Source: Gemmataceae bacterium
Lineage (GTDB): Bacteria; Planctomycetota; Planctomycetia; Gemmatales; Gemmataceae
NCBI GenBank assembly: GCA_019752375.1
Contig: JAIEMG010000027.1
Coordinates: 1 to 44,012 of the forward strand
Direction of reading: 5' to 3'
DNA length: 44,012 bases
The stretch's first letter is position 1; each line of letters begins with the position of its first letter. Shown piece by piece: positions 15,701 to 24,997 of this stretch. The notes beneath the pieces are model-generated. The model saw only the letters and a list, made by a program, of their open reading frames with translations, was not told the DNA's origin and searched no databases. Made by a program: the position numbers and the translations under genes.

Positions 15701-16616
15701 AGATGTCCGCCGCGGGACCGATCTCGCGAACCTTGCCCAGCGCCTGCTCCGGCGCCATGTAACTGGGCGTGCCCATGACCGCCCCGGTCCGCGTCTGCCC
15801 CGAGTCATCGTCCAGCCGCTTGGCCAATCCGAAGTCAGTGATTTTGGGCGTCGTGGTCAAGATGCCGGTGGCACTCGGGCCGCGATCCGTTCCCGATGAT
15901 TGCTGACTCCTGCTTCCTGATGCCTGACTCTTACCTCCGGATTCCTGCCCTCTGATTCCTGATTCCTGACTCCTGCCCCCTGACTCCTGAATGAGAATGT
16001 TCGCCGGCTTCAGATCGCGGTGAACGATGCCGCGTTGATGGGCCGCGTGCATGGCGCGAGCGAGCGTTTCGGACAATCGGGCGGCCTCGCGCGCCGGCAA
16101 CGGCGTGCCGGCGAGCCGGCTGGCCAGGCTGCCGCCTTCGACATACTCGAGCGAGAAATACGGCAGCGGAGAGCTCTCGCCGGGCGGAGTCCACTCGCCC
16201 ACCTCGTAGATCTGCACGATGTTGGGATGTTGCAAGCGGGCGACGGCTTCGGCCTCGGCGCGGAACCGGGCCAGGTCGCCGGCGCTGGCGTGCGCCCCGC
16301 CGAGGATCATCTTGAGGGCGACAATTCGCTTCAGCTTCTCCTGTCGCGCCTGATAGACGACGCCCATGCCCCCCCGGCCCAGCACGCCCAGGATCGTGTG
16401 ATCGCCAATGGCCTCGGGAAACGCCTCCGTGCCGGTCACGAACTTGGGTACGGTCGGCGCATTCGACCTCCGCAGCGCGGACTCGGCCCGCTTCACGGTG
16501 TCCGGTGGCGCGTCCTTTAGCACTGCCCCGCACGACCGACACCAGTCGGTCGACGCCGACGGATCGGACGATACCGCTGCTTTGCAGTGCGGACACGTCA
16601 ACGAGTTTGCGGACAT
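12729..16616 (-). CDS. large Ser/Thr kinase fused to an 18-fold propeller-like repeat
   Basis: A 1295-residue membrane kinase. Residues 8-29 form a zinc ribbon (CPHC and CRSC). The kinase domain (about 73-385) has LGRGGMGVVYQA, HRDLKPANIL with Asp 201, DFG at 261-263 and GTPSYMAPEQ. Between catalytic loop and DFG lies a low-complexity insert (211-243) built of a 7-residue repeat (QESGGRS-like), encoded by a 7-base tandem repeat. One membrane helix follows (about 408-432), then a short helix of ERDLAA heptads (438-475). From about 558 to the end are 18 tandem units of about 37 residues (FTADGRLLAT, QTWLWDTA, GKAVGQPL, G). These resemble WD40 blades but are shorter and lack the GH pair, so they are called propeller-like. 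The repeats are probably outside the membrane and sense a ligand or partner. The start fits the zinc ribbon. Confidence 0.9.
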   Translation of the reverse strand: MSANSLTCPHCKAAVSSDPSASTDWCRSCGAVLKDAPPDTVKRAESALRRSNAPTVPKFVTGTEAFPEAIGDHTILGVLGRGGMGVVYQARQEKLKRIVALKMILGGAHASAGDLARFRAEAEAVARLQHPNIVQIYEVGEWTPPGESSPLPYFSLEYVEGGSLASRLAGTPLPAREAARLSETLARAMHAAHQRGIVHRDLKPANILIQESGGRSQESGIRGQESGGKSQASGSRSQQSSGTDRGPSATGILTTTPKITDFGLAKRLDDDSGQTRTGAVMGTPSYMAPEQALGKVREIGPAADIYALGAILYEMLTGRPPFKGTTSMDTLLMVVSEEPVPPLRLNPKVPRDLETVCLKCLQKEPGKRYATAEELADDLRRFLGGEPVKARAVGALERGWRWCRRKPAAALAVSASVAVVLTLVALLIGWGFMQGVQGERDIAARERDLAAHERDLAAKERDVAAQQRDIAAQERLRADAAAQEAREQRSAAERQRRLAENYLGQLTVARAEAFHQAGNPAAGLLWLVRGLQHAEHSQQPELGERVRALAGGWSWEVLPCRLTGQEKFRACSADGRLLATGNEKQTWLWDTARGRAVSPPLQGAFGALTADGALLATYHDKQTWLWDTAGGKAVGQPRHGMFPVFSPDGRLLATKDGQQIYLWEASSGKAIGQAMPGNFGMGFSPDGRLLATWGENQTWLWATATGKAVAEPLQGGLSRGFTPDSRLVITSKLKPVPKGTPGNERETCVWATANGEPVGQPLKGSTAGLTADGRLLATTDGKQVFLWETATGKAVAEPRPGQFVAFSPDGKLLATHDFKQTWLWDTAKGDLVWQPPQGWFPTFAADGRLLSTTDGHQSWLWDMSSRKAIGQPLPGWARTFTAGGRLLATDDQWQTWLWETGRRSDKPSGQVPRPGQLVRSKFTTDSRVLATSDGSNQTWLWQTANGQAIGRPLVGYLGAFTADGRFVATTTKDQQTLLWETGNGQAVGQPLKGWFGDFSTDDRLLATFDNTQTWLWETKGRTAVGEPRAGKFKGFSADGRLLATGDHQRTQLWESAGGKAVGQPLPGRLGGFTPDGRCVLTWEPKQTYLWEASSVKAVGQPFPGFFKALTTDGKLLATVDNLQTSVWDVASGKAAGPPVQASFHAFTTDGRRMATSGPNQTWLWDPTNGKAVGPPLTGLGSAFTADGRLLATSDRAKQTWLWDASSGQAVGHALPGSLVSFSPDGRHLLIADATHLWLWPVPSPCTPCTSERLRVWIEMLTGLELSGDDVTRRLNAETWAQRRARLDQLGGPPLP
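15888..15986 (-). repeat. heptanucleotide tandem repeat inside the kinase domain
   Basis: On the minus strand about 14 consecutive 7-base units follow the consensus CAGGAGT (variants CAGGAAT, CAGGGGG, CAGAGGG, CAGGCAT). Three units make 21 bases, so the translation is a 7-residue repeat (QESGGRS, QESGIRG, QESGGKS, QASGSRS). Gain or loss of a number of units not divisible by three would frameshift the kinase before its DFG motif. Confidence 0.85.
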
Positions 16617-16705
16617 GGCGATTCCTCGTGTGCGGGCGCTGCCGCGGGCGGCATCGAAGACTCCATTCGAAAGCGGAATTGTTCGGCTTCAGTTGCTAGC
16701 AGCGC

Positions 16706-17464
16706 TCATGGGACTTTCCCTGCGACGAGTTTCTTTTCCCACGGGCTTCGTTGGGCGTTGAGGAATTGCGTCACAAACGCGTTGGCCGGGTTGCGCACGA
16801 AGTCGTCGAGCGTGCCGCGCTGCACGATGCAGCCGTCGCGCATCAGGACGATGCAGTCGCCGAAAAAGGCGGCCTCGCCCAGGTCGTGCGTCACCAGCAC
16901 CACCGTCTTGCCCAATGTCTGGAAAATACGGCGCAAGTCCGTTTGGAGGTCGTGCCGGATCATCGGGTCGAGCGCACCGAGAGGCTCGTCGAGAAGGAGC
17001 AGATCGGGATCGAGCATCAGGGCGCGCATCAGGCTGACGCGTTGCCGCTGCCCGCCGGACAGCTGCACGGGATAGCGATCGAGCCCGTCTTCGGGGAACT
17101 GGGTCAGTGAAGACAGCTCGCCGAGTCGAGCAGCGATGCGCGGCTCGTCCCAGCCGAGATGGCGGGCCATCAGAGTGACGTTACCGCGAGCAGTCAGGTG
17201 CGGAAACAGGCCACCGTCCTGGACGACGTAGCCCATACGACAGCGCAGCTGGCGAGCATTGTCCGTGGTCAGCGCGATTCCGTCGAGCGCGACGGAACCC
17301 GCATCGGGCCGGATCAGGCCGATCATCAAGCGCAACAGCGTTGATTTACCACAGCCCGAAGGACCAATGAGGACCGTGGACTGGCCGCGCGCGACCGTGA
17401 GGTCGGTTGGGACCAGCGCCGGACGGCTCCCATAGGACTTCGCGACGCCTTGAAGTTGAAGCAT
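16706..17464 (-). CDS. ABC transporter ATP-binding protein (OpuCA/ProV-like)
   Basis: A 252-residue ABC ATPase that would energise an inner-membrane transporter. It has Walker A GPSGCGKST, Q-loop VVQDGGLFPHL, signature LSGGQRQRVSLMRAL, Walker B LLLLDEPLGALD and switch VTHD. The Q-loop with GLFPHLT and the sequence after Walker B (PMIRHDLQTDL) resemble ATPases of osmoprotectant uptake systems. No permease or binding protein gene lies nearby, so it must work with a transporter encoded elsewhere, or the assignment to uptake is wrong. The ATG at 17464 begins directly at the first strand. A hypothetical gene ends 47 bases upstream and may be co-transcribed. Confidence 0.85.
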   Translation of the reverse strand: MLQLQGVAKSYGSRPALVPTDLTVARGQSTVLIGPSGCGKSTLLRLMIGLIRPDAGSVALDGIALTTDNARQLRCRMGYVVQDGGLFPHLTARGNVTLMARHLGWDEPRIAARLGELSSLTQFPEDGLDRYPVQLSGGQRQRVSLMRALMLDPDLLLLDEPLGALDPMIRHDLQTDLRRIFQTLGKTVVLVTHDLGEAAFFGDCIVLMRDGCIVQRGTLDDFVRNPANAFVTQFLNAQRSPWEKKLVAGKVP

Positions 17465-17511
17465 GGCAGCTTCACTTTAGGCGGCACACTGTCGGGAAGC
17501 AACAATGCAGC

Positions 17512-18039
17512 TCAGTCGATGCGCTGGAAACGCCACACCGGCACGGCGGGTGGCAGCTGGCCGCTGTAGTACGCTTGCTCGCCGACCATTTCGCGGACGT
17601 TGCGCAGCATCCGCCGACGATAGGCCCATGCCTGGTTCGGTCCGGTGGCGCGGCGCACCGCATCCCAGACCTGATAGAGCTGGCGCGCCTCGCGCAGCAC
17701 TTCGGCCAGGTCGTCGGCGCGATGGATCAGGATGGCCTGTTGCGTCTGAACGTGGCACTGGTACTGCTCGTTCAGCCGGCACAGTTCGGCGACGGCGGCA
17801 CTGCTGGGGAGCGTGTTGCAGTCCGCCAGGCGCGGCGCGTCTTGCAGGGTGCGCCAGTAGTGGCGCACATAGCGAAGCTCGGAGCGGAAGTCGGAAGCCC
17901 AGTTCTCGTGCGGGCCGACCAGTTCAAGACCGACCGAGATTTCCTTGAGCGCCTGCCAGACTTCGGGCCGTGCCTGGGAGGCAACGGGAGGATCGGTGGG
18001 CCAGAGAATGAGCGCGAAGACGTAGAAGTACCACTCCAT
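17512..18039 (-). CDS. conserved hypothetical protein
   Basis: A 175-residue protein that I do not recognise as a named family. It opens with a short hydrophobic stretch (MEWYFYVFALILWPTD), then is mainly helical and rich in Arg, Gln, Trp and Tyr (for example LYQVWDAVRRATGPNQAWAYRRRMLRNV). No catalytic motif is visible. The ATG at 18039 is preferred because GGAGG lies 5 bases upstream; an ATG at 18051 is also possible. It precedes the ABC ATPase gene by 47 bases on the same strand. Codon use resembles its neighbours, so it is likely a real gene. Confidence 0.65.
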   Translation of the reverse strand: MEWYFYVFALILWPTDPPVASQARPEVWQALKEISVGLELVGPHENWASDFRSELRYVRHYWRTLQDAPRLADCNTLPSSAAVAELCRLNEQYQCHVQTQQAILIHRADDLAEVLREARQLYQVWDAVRRATGPNQAWAYRRRMLRNVREMVGEQAYYSGQLPPAVPVWRFQRID

Positions 18040-18414
18040 CGTGGCCTCCATGGGCGGAGGTTCCCCCGGGAAAAGAGAAGGGAACTAGGGTTGCGCTAGG
18101 AAGGTAATCAGGCAGGGTGTCCACGCCACCTGGAGTCCTGGCGGGTGGGGTCCGATCCGGTGCGATGAAAGGAGGGACAAGCTGCCTCTTCATTCAAACA
18201 TATGTCATCCTTTATATTTTCGCAATAGCGAAGCTGGGCGATTTCTAGCGAAGATTCGGATTGGCGCTGGAATGTTCGCGCGTTTCCCATATGCGGCGCG
18301 GACCGGGAAAAATCCTTGATGGAGCCTGTCTTTCGGGTATCCTGAGACGTGCCATGCCTTACGGTCCCCGCCCTCGCCGTCGTCCGTCCAACCGATTGCT
18401 GGAGCCCCGCGAAC
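18040..18414. other. divergent intergenic region
   Basis: This 375-base gap separates divergently transcribed genes. It holds an AT-richer patch near 18195-18230 (around CCTTTATATTTTCGC) that could carry promoters for one or both sides, but no convincing -35/-10 pair with correct spacing was identified. Reading frames through it lack protein character, and the first plausible start of the plus-strand gene is at 18415. Confidence 0.4.
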
Positions 18415-20988
18415 ATGACTTTCCCGCACCTGTTCAGCCGGCGCCAGATGTTGCTTTTCACGTTGCCGGCTACTTTCTTGCTGTTGCCCGCGAGGCTGGC
18501 AGCGGCCGAGGCCGTCGATTATGCGCGCGACGTCAAGCCAGTGCTGAAGGCGCAATGTTACTCGTGCCACGGCGCGCGCGAGCAAAAAGGCAAACTGCGC
18601 GTCGACACCGTGACACTGATGATGTCCGGAGGCCGGAGTGGTGCGTCGATCGTCCCAGGCAAGAGTGATGACAGCCTGCTGCTGGAGAAGATCACGCATG
18701 GTCCGGCCAACAAGCGCATGCCGCCGCCGCCCAAGGCGCCGTTGACCGATAAGCAAGTGACGCTGCTGAAAGCGTGGATCGACCAGGGTGCGAAGGCCCC
18801 TGACAACGAAAAGCCGGACGACCCGCGCGATCACTGGGCATTCCAGACGCCCAAACGCATGCCGGAACCGGTCGTCAAGAACGCGATGTGGCCGCGCAAC
18901 GGCATCGACCGCTTCATCCTCGCCAGACTGGAGAAGGAAGGGTTGACGCCGTCGCCGGAAGCCGATCGCATCACCCTGATACGCCGCCTCAGCCTCGACC
19001 TGCTCGGTCTGCCGCCGTCCCCAAAGGAAGTCGATGACTTTCTGGCCGATCAGCGGGCCGACGCTTATGAACGCCTCGTCGATCGCCTTCTGAGTTCGTC
19101 CCACTACGGCGAACGCTTCGCCCGGCTCTGGCTCGATCAGGCACGCTATGCCGACAGCAACGGCTACACCATCGACTCGGCGCGCTCCATCTGGAAATAC
19201 CGCGACTGGGTGATCGATGCGATCAACAAGGACAAGCCCTTCGACACCTTCACCATCGAGCAACTCGCCGGCGACCTGCTGCCGGGCGCGACGATGGAGC
19301 AGAAGATCGCGACTGGCTTCCATCGCAATACACAGATCAACGAGGAAGGCGGCATCGATCGCGAGCAGTTCCGTGTCGAATCGGTCGTCGATCGGGTGAA
19401 CACCACGGGCAGCGTCTTCCTCGGCCTGACCGTTGGCTGCTGCCAGTGCCACGATCACAAATTCGACCCGATCTCGACGAAGGAGTACTACCAGCTCTTC
19501 GCCTTCCTCAATAGTGCCGACGAACCATTGCTCGAAGTCCCCGCGCCTGGCCAGCTCGAAGCGCGAGCGAAAGTCCGGGCGCAAATCGCCGAGCTGGAGA
19601 AGAAGCTGAAGGTGCTCGACTCGACCACGGACGAGGCACAAATCCACTGGGAAGAGAACGTGTCGGACGTGGATCGCGAGCGGTTGCCGGAGGAGATCCG
19701 CAACATCCTCGCCATCGCCCGCAGCGGCCGCAGCCGCAAGCAGGAGCAGACGCTCAAAACGGCCTTTCGCCGCATCGATCAGAGCAGGCACGTCGTGGCG
19801 GGGCTGGGCGATCCGTATCCATACCTGGCGCTGGCCCACCTGCAGGCGCTGGCGGCGCGTGGCACCCTGGAAATACGGATCATTGAGTTGAAGGCCGCGG
19901 AGCCCAAGGTCGTGACCACGATGGTCATGCAGGAGCGCAAGACGCCGCGCCTGACCACCATTCACATCCAGGGCGACTTCACGCGCAAGGGCGATGCGGT
20001 GACGCCGGGCACGCCGTCCGTGCTGCACGCACTCAAGGTGCCGCGATCCGCCGGCTTGAATCGGCTCGATCTCGCGAAGTGGATTGTCGATCCAAACAAC
20101 CCGCTGACGCCGCGTGTGGCGATGAACCGCTACTGGCAGCACTATTTCGGCACCGGCCTTGTCGAGACGGAAAACGACTTCGGCACGCAGGGCACGCCGC
20201 CTTCGCATCCCGAGCTGCTCGACTGGCTGGCGACCGAGTTCATCGCCCAGAAATGGAGCATGAAGGCGATGCACCGGCTCATTGTGACCAGTGCGACCTA
20301 TCGCCAGTCGTCGAAGCATCGCGCGGACCTGCTCGCCGTCGATGCCCGCAATCGGCTGCTGGCTCGCCAATCCCGGCTGCGGTTGGATGCAGAGATCGTC
20401 CGCGACACCGCGTTGACCTCCAGTGGGCTGCTGACGCCCACGATCGGCGGTCCGAGCGTCTTTCCGCCGCAACCGGAAGGCGTCTATCTCTTCACGCAGG
20501 TGCGCCGCGACTGGAAAGCCAACACCGATGCCGACCGCTATCGCCGCGGCATGTACACGTATTTCTGGCGCTCCGCCCCGCATCCGGGCCTGACCGTCTT
20601 TGACGCTCCCGACGCCGCCACCACCTGCACGCGGCGCAACCGCTCCAACACGCCGCTTCAGGCGCTGACGCTGCTCAACGACCAGGCGTACTTCGAGTTC
20701 GCCCAGGCGCTGGCAACCCGCATCCTGAAGGAAGCCAAGGACGACAACGCCGAACGCATCCAGCTTGCCTTCCGCCTCTGCCTGGCCCGGACGCCCAGCG
20801 AGCGCGAGGAGAGACGCCTCAAGGAATTGCTGGCCCAGCAGATCGCCGCCTTCGAAGAAGCGCCGGAGTCGGAGGCACAACTCTTCGCGCCGAAGATTTC
20901 GCCAAAGATCAGCCCACGGCAGCAGGCCGCGTGGACCATGGTGGCACGCGTGTTGATGAACCTGGATGAATTTGTGACGCGGGAATAG
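18415..20988 (+). CDS. secreted DUF1549/DUF1553 protein with cytochrome c-like domain
   Basis: An 857-residue exported protein of the planctomycete-specific PSCyt1-DUF1549-DUF1553 architecture. A signal peptide (about 1-31) is followed by a planctomycete cytochrome c-like domain with CYSCHG (Cys 48, Cys 51, His 52). DUF1549 (about 145-350) includes [33 protein letters not shown] and a second heme-like site [15 protein letters not shown]1553 (about 540-830) includes [27 protein letters not shown] and [17 protein letters not shown]. The ATG at 18415 starts the signal peptide; a GTG at 18349 would add a non-signal leader. Such proteins usually pair with a DUF1501 protein, and one is at 21707. 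They are thought to act in the periplasm or envelope, perhaps on polysaccharides; the reaction is not established. Confidence 0.9.
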   Translation: MTFPHLFSRRQMLLFTLPATFLLLPARLAAAEAVDYARDVKPVLKAQCYSCHGAREQKGKLRVDTVTLMMSGGRSGASIVPGKSDDSLLLEKITHGPANKRMPPPPKAPLTDKQVTLLKAWIDQGAKAPDNEKPDDPRDHWAFQTPKRMPEPVVKNAMWPRNGIDRFILARLEKEGLTPSPEADRITLIRRLSLDLLGLPPSPKEVDDFLADQRADAYERLVDRLLSSSHYGERFARLWLDQARYADSNGYTIDSARSIWKYRDWVIDAINKDKPFDTFTIEQLAGDLLPGATMEQKIATGFHRNTQINEEGGIDREQFRVESVVDRVNTTGSVFLGLTVGCCQCHDHKFDPISTKEYYQLFAFLNSADEPLLEVPAPGQLEARAKVRAQIAELEKKLKVLDSTTDEAQIHWEENVSDVDRERLPEEIRNILAIARSGRSRKQEQTLKTAFRRIDQSRHVVAGLGDPYPYLALAHLQALAARGTLEIRIIELKAAEPKVVTTMVMQERKTPRLTTIHIQGDFTRKGDAVTPGTPSVLHALKVPRSAGLNRLDLAKWIVDPNNPLTPRVAMNRYWQHYFGTGLVETENDFGTQGTPPSHPELLDWLATEFIAQKWSMKAMHRLIVTSATYRQSSKHRADLLAVDARNRLLARQSRLRLDAEIVRDTALTSSGLLTPTIGGPSVFPPQPEGVYLFTQVRRDWKANTDADRYRRGMYTYFWRSAPHPGLTVFDAPDAATTCTRRNRSNTPLQALTLLNDQAYFEFAQALATRILKEAKDDNAERIQLAFRLCLARTPSEREERRLKELLAQQIAAFEEAPESEAQLFAPKISPKISPRQQAAWTMVARVLMNLDEFVTRE

Positions 20989-20996
20989 GAGGGACT

Positions 20997-21308
20997 GTGC
21001 GCAGGAAATCCCCTCGCCGCGGACGCCTCGCGGACTATGTGGCCGAGGTGCTCAAGAACGCCGTGTACGAGACAGGAGAGCAGCTCGATGTGATCGTGGC
21101 CGAGGCCCCCGATTTGCCGGGTTGCTTGACACAAGGTGCTACCATCGAAGAGGCGCGAGAAAACCTCGTGGACGCCATTGAGGTTTGGCTTCTGTCGGGT
21201 TTGCGCGGCGGCGAGGACCCGCCTGTAGTGAACGGCTGCCGTCTGGCAATCACTGCCGCGCCGAGGAGACCGAAGGATGGCCAGTCTCGCCCCCGTATCA
21301 AGGCGTGA
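20997..21308 (+). CDS. hicB: HicB-like antitoxin
   Basis: A 103-residue protein with the HicB core VIVAEAPDLPGCLTQGATIEEARENLVDAIEVWLL. HicB proteins bind and neutralise the HicA mRNA-cleaving toxin. The start is a GTG at 20997 with GGAGG 4 bases upstream, only 8 bases after the DUF1553 stop, so it is probably read through from that gene. It overlaps the hicA frame by 32 bases. Its partner is frameshifted, so the antitoxin may be a leftover. The first 30 residues are more basic than usual, so a later start cannot be excluded. Confidence 0.75.
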   Translation: MRRKSPRRGRLADYVAEVLKNAVYETGEQLDVIVAEAPDLPGCLTQGATIEEARENLVDAIEVWLLSGLRGGEDPPVVNGCRLAITAAPRRPKDGQSRPRIKA

Positions 21309-21494
21309 GCTGGTGCGTAAGTTGAAGGCCCTGGGCTTTCAGGGCCATTCCCCGGAGGAAAGCACCACTGGATGCGTCGAGGCCGGCTGCGGGTCACGAT
21401 CCCGAATCCCCACCAAGGGGCGCTCGATCCCGGCTTTGTTCGGCGCGTCTTGCGGCAGGCTGGCATCAGTGTCGAGGAATGGCTTTGTGCCTGA
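21277..21494 (+). pseudogene. hicA: HicA toxin, frameshifted
   Basis: Frame 1 from the ATG at 21277 gives MASLAPVSRRELVRKLKALGFQG, a typical HicA start. It then loses homology, while the frame entered one base later continues with FPGGKHHWMRRGRLRVT and IPNPHQGALDPGFVRRVLRQAG and stops at 21494. Together these form a full HicA of about 72 residues, including the active-site histidine region (GGKHH). The break is near 21344-21352 (GGGCCATTCCCC), consistent with loss of one base. Without correction the product lacks the catalytic half. It could be real decay or a sequencing error. Confidence 0.8.
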
Positions 21495-21502
21495 GTAGTG
21501 TC

Positions 21503-21608
21503 GTAGGGTGCGTCAAGCGTACTCGCGCGGACGCACCGGCCCCGCGCGAAGTCGTCACGCCGCTGCAACGTCCGGTGCGTCCGCGCGAGTACGCTTGACG
21601 CACCCTAC
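21503..21608. repeat. inverted pair of REP-like repeat units
   Basis: One unit runs forward (21503-21539, GTAGGGTGCGTC...) and one in reverse (21572-21608, ending GACGCACCCTAC). Both match the units at 3211-3391 almost base for base. They lie directly after the broken hicA. Head-to-head REP pairs of this form can fold into a large cruciform or act as a transcription stop. Confidence 0.85.
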
Positions 21609-21706
21609 AGGCTACAGGCGGTAGACGGCGCGAAGCCGTCACGCCCGCTGTCCGCACACCGGACCCTACGAGATTTGATAAGTCCGCTAACGGGGAATCA
21701 CTGGTC

Positions 21707-23158
<1,452 letters not shown>

Positions 23159-23246
23159 ACCAAATGCGGAGCGAGTGCTCCGCCAAGGCTTGATTTAGGG
23201 ATCGGCCGGCACAGCAGCCGGCCTTACATTCACGCACCGTACGGTT

Positions 23247-23306
23247 GCGGCCGGCACAGCCGGCCCTACAAAAGCTTAGGCCTGTAGGGCCGGCTGTGCC
23301 GGCCGC
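23247..23306. repeat. perfect 24-bp inverted repeat
   Basis: Arms at 23247-23270 and 23283-23306 (GCGGCCGGCACAGCC... and its exact complement) flank a 12-base loop. A related single copy lies just upstream (about 23203-23228). No T-run follows. It fills the gap between the DUF1501 and dehydrogenase genes and may slow transcription or be a dispersed repeat of the GCCGGC family seen at 13-100. Confidence 0.65.
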
Positions 23307-23451
23307 ACCCTCCGCGAAATCGGGGTTTTTTACAGAGCACCACCGACCCCATTTTCGAGGCTGGACGGCGCACAAGCCCACATCACCGACTTTGTCAGCT
23401 GCACCGGCAAGTTACCGGACGCCAACAAGCAGTTTCACCGGAGATGCGATC

Positions 23452-24255
23452 GTGCAAGCGAACCCGTCCAGCGGCAGGGTCGCGGGCCGTGTGGCGTTGG
23501 TCACCGGTGCTGCCTCGGGCATTGGCCGAGCCAGCGCGATCCTGCTCGCGCATCAGGGCGCCAGCGTTGCGGTCTGCGACATCGACACCCACGGCGCGGA
23601 TGCCGTGGCCGAGACGATTGCTCAACAAGGTCGGACGGCCCTGTCCTTCCGCCTCGACGTCGCGTCCGAAACGGACTGGCAGGCAGCAGTGCGCCGCGTC
23701 GTCACGGAGTGGGCAAAGCTCGACATCGCCGTAAACAACGCCGGCATAGCGGACGCCAGGCCTATTCTCGACATGTCGCTCGCGGATTGGCGCCGGACCA
23801 TGGCCGTCAATCTCGATGGAGTCTTTCTGGGAACGAAGCATGCCGTGCAAGCCATGCGGCAAGGCTGGGGTGGTAGTATCGTCAACGTCGCCTCGAGTGC
23901 GGGTATCAAGGCGAGCCCCGGCGCCAGCGCCTACTGTGCGAGCAAGGCCGCAGTCCGCCAGTTCTCCAAGGCGATCGCCCTCGAATGCGCGGAGCGCGGC
24001 GATCGGATCCGGGTGAATACGGTCTGCCCCGGCGGCGTGCTGACCTCGCTCTGGGAAAAGGCCCATTGGTGGCCGAAGTTCGTGGCCGGCGCCGGCGGCG
24101 TGGAGGCAGCCGTCAAGAAACTTGCGGAGACAACGCCCCTCAAACGCTTTGCCACGCCTGAGGAGATTGCTCAGTCGATCTTGTTCCTGGCGTCTGACGA
24201 GTCTTCGTACATGACGGGCGCCGACGTGGTGATCGACGGCGGCTACACTGCCTGA
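23452..24255 (+). CDS. short-chain dehydrogenase/reductase
   Basis: A 267-residue classical SDR that uses NAD(P)H to oxidise or reduce an alcohol or ketone in the cytoplasm. It has the cofactor motif TGAASGIG, a following acidic residue (CDID) that hints at NAD preference, NNAG, the catalytic Ser in NVASSAG, and YCASK with catalytic Tyr and Lys. The C-terminus SSYMTGADVVIDGGYTA is typical. The GTG at 23452 is chosen because GGAG lies 8 bases upstream and the family starts there; the longer frame from 23245 runs through the inverted repeat and is not credible. Substrate unknown. Confidence 0.88.
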   Translation: MQANPSSGRVAGRVALVTGAASGIGRASAILLAHQGASVAVCDIDTHGADAVAETIAQQGRTALSFRLDVASETDWQAAVRRVVTEWAKLDIAVNNAGIADARPILDMSLADWRRTMAVNLDGVFLGTKHAVQAMRQGWGGSIVNVASSAGIKASPGASAYCASKAAVRQFSKAIALECAERGDRIRVNTVCPGGVLTSLWEKAHWWPKFVAGAGGVEAAVKKLAETTPLKRFATPEEIAQSILFLASDESSYMTGADVVIDGGYTA

Positions 24256-24342
24256 CCATTGAAATGGACCGGCAAAGTACTCGTCCGCCCTACAGGCTTC
24301 CATTTGCGAAGGAAGCGCCGAAGCAAGAAAGGGTTTAAGCCC

Positions 24343-24681
24343 ATGGACAGGCCCTATGTTCCTTTATTGGTCACCGTCGGGTTCAGCGTCTTGGGCGTCA
24401 TTGGCGACTACTTCCTCAAGTTGGCCAGCGGCGCGGAGAACCCGTTCAAGACCATTGCGTTTTACATCGGCTTCACAGTCTATGGCTCGACCGCTTTCGG
24501 CTGGCTGTTCGTCATGCGCTACTTGAAGCTGGCCACGATTAGCACCGTTTATTCCGTTTCCATCATTCTGATGCTGACTGCCTTGGGAGTCGCCGTCTTT
24601 GACGAGAAGCTGAACGTGGGCGAGATCGTGGGCATCGTGCTGGCGCTGGCGTCGTTGGCGTTGCTGGTGCGCTTCGCATGA
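24343..24681 (+). CDS. small four-helix membrane protein (EamA/SMR-like)
   Basis: A 112-residue protein with four hydrophobic segments (about 5-25, 33-55, 60-82, 90-110), the size and layout of the small multidrug resistance and EamA half-transporter families. Motifs such as GDYFLKLASG in helix 1 and YSVSIILMLTALGVAVFDEKL near helix 3-4 fit that group. It would act in the inner membrane, probably as a dimer. The ATG at 24343 has AAAGGG about 8 bases upstream; an earlier frame start at 24259 adds a basic leader that does not fit. It follows the dehydrogenase gene after 87 bases. Substrate unknown. Confidence 0.75.
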   Translation: MDRPYVPLLVTVGFSVLGVIGDYFLKLASGAENPFKTIAFYIGFTVYGSTAFGWLFVMRYLKLATISTVYSVSIILMLTALGVAVFDEKLNVGEIVGIVLALASLALLVRFA

Positions 24682-24869
24682 ATCCGGCGCTTTTTCGAGA
24701 TGAACGATTCGGGTGCTCCCGATAGTTTTCTTGCTCCCTTCTTGGAGCAGGCGCATCCAACCATTGTGCGGCCCGAAGGTGTCTGCCTGCCAAATGTGTC
24801 TGGTTCGCACAGATCCATTCGCCGACACCTCGCTGGCACGCATCGTCATAAAGCATTAAACAAAAATAA

Positions 24870-24893
24870 CTTAACTTTCGTACCCGGCCCCAT
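24870..24893 (+). promoter_or_regulatory. possible heat-shock type promoter before clpB
   Basis: CTTAAC (24870-24875), a 12-base spacer and CCCCAT (24888-24893) resemble the sigma-32 consensus CTTGAA and CCCCAT. The -10-like box matches fully and the -35-like box 4 of 6. It lies 105 bases upstream of the clpB ATG. A GC-rich inverted repeat (CCCGGCC 24883-24889, GGCCGGG 24899-24905) overlaps it. Whether this lineage uses a sigma-32 type factor here is unknown. The rest of 24682-24997 shows no gene. Confidence 0.35.
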
Positions 24894-24997
24894 GACGCGG
24901 CCGGGCACGAGAGTTGCTATGTGGGGACTGGCGAGCGGCCCGACAAAGGCGATTCATCATCGCACCCGTTGAGGCTTGCTCGCCATGGAGAAACCTA

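Noticed and set aside
15888..15986. Intron or mobile insertion in the kinase gene
   Set aside because: The stretch is a simple 7-base tandem repeat kept in frame, with no element ends.
18205..20880. 891-codon minus-strand frame opposite the DUF1549/1553 gene
   Set aside because: Antisense shadow; the plus-strand protein has signal peptide and family motifs throughout.
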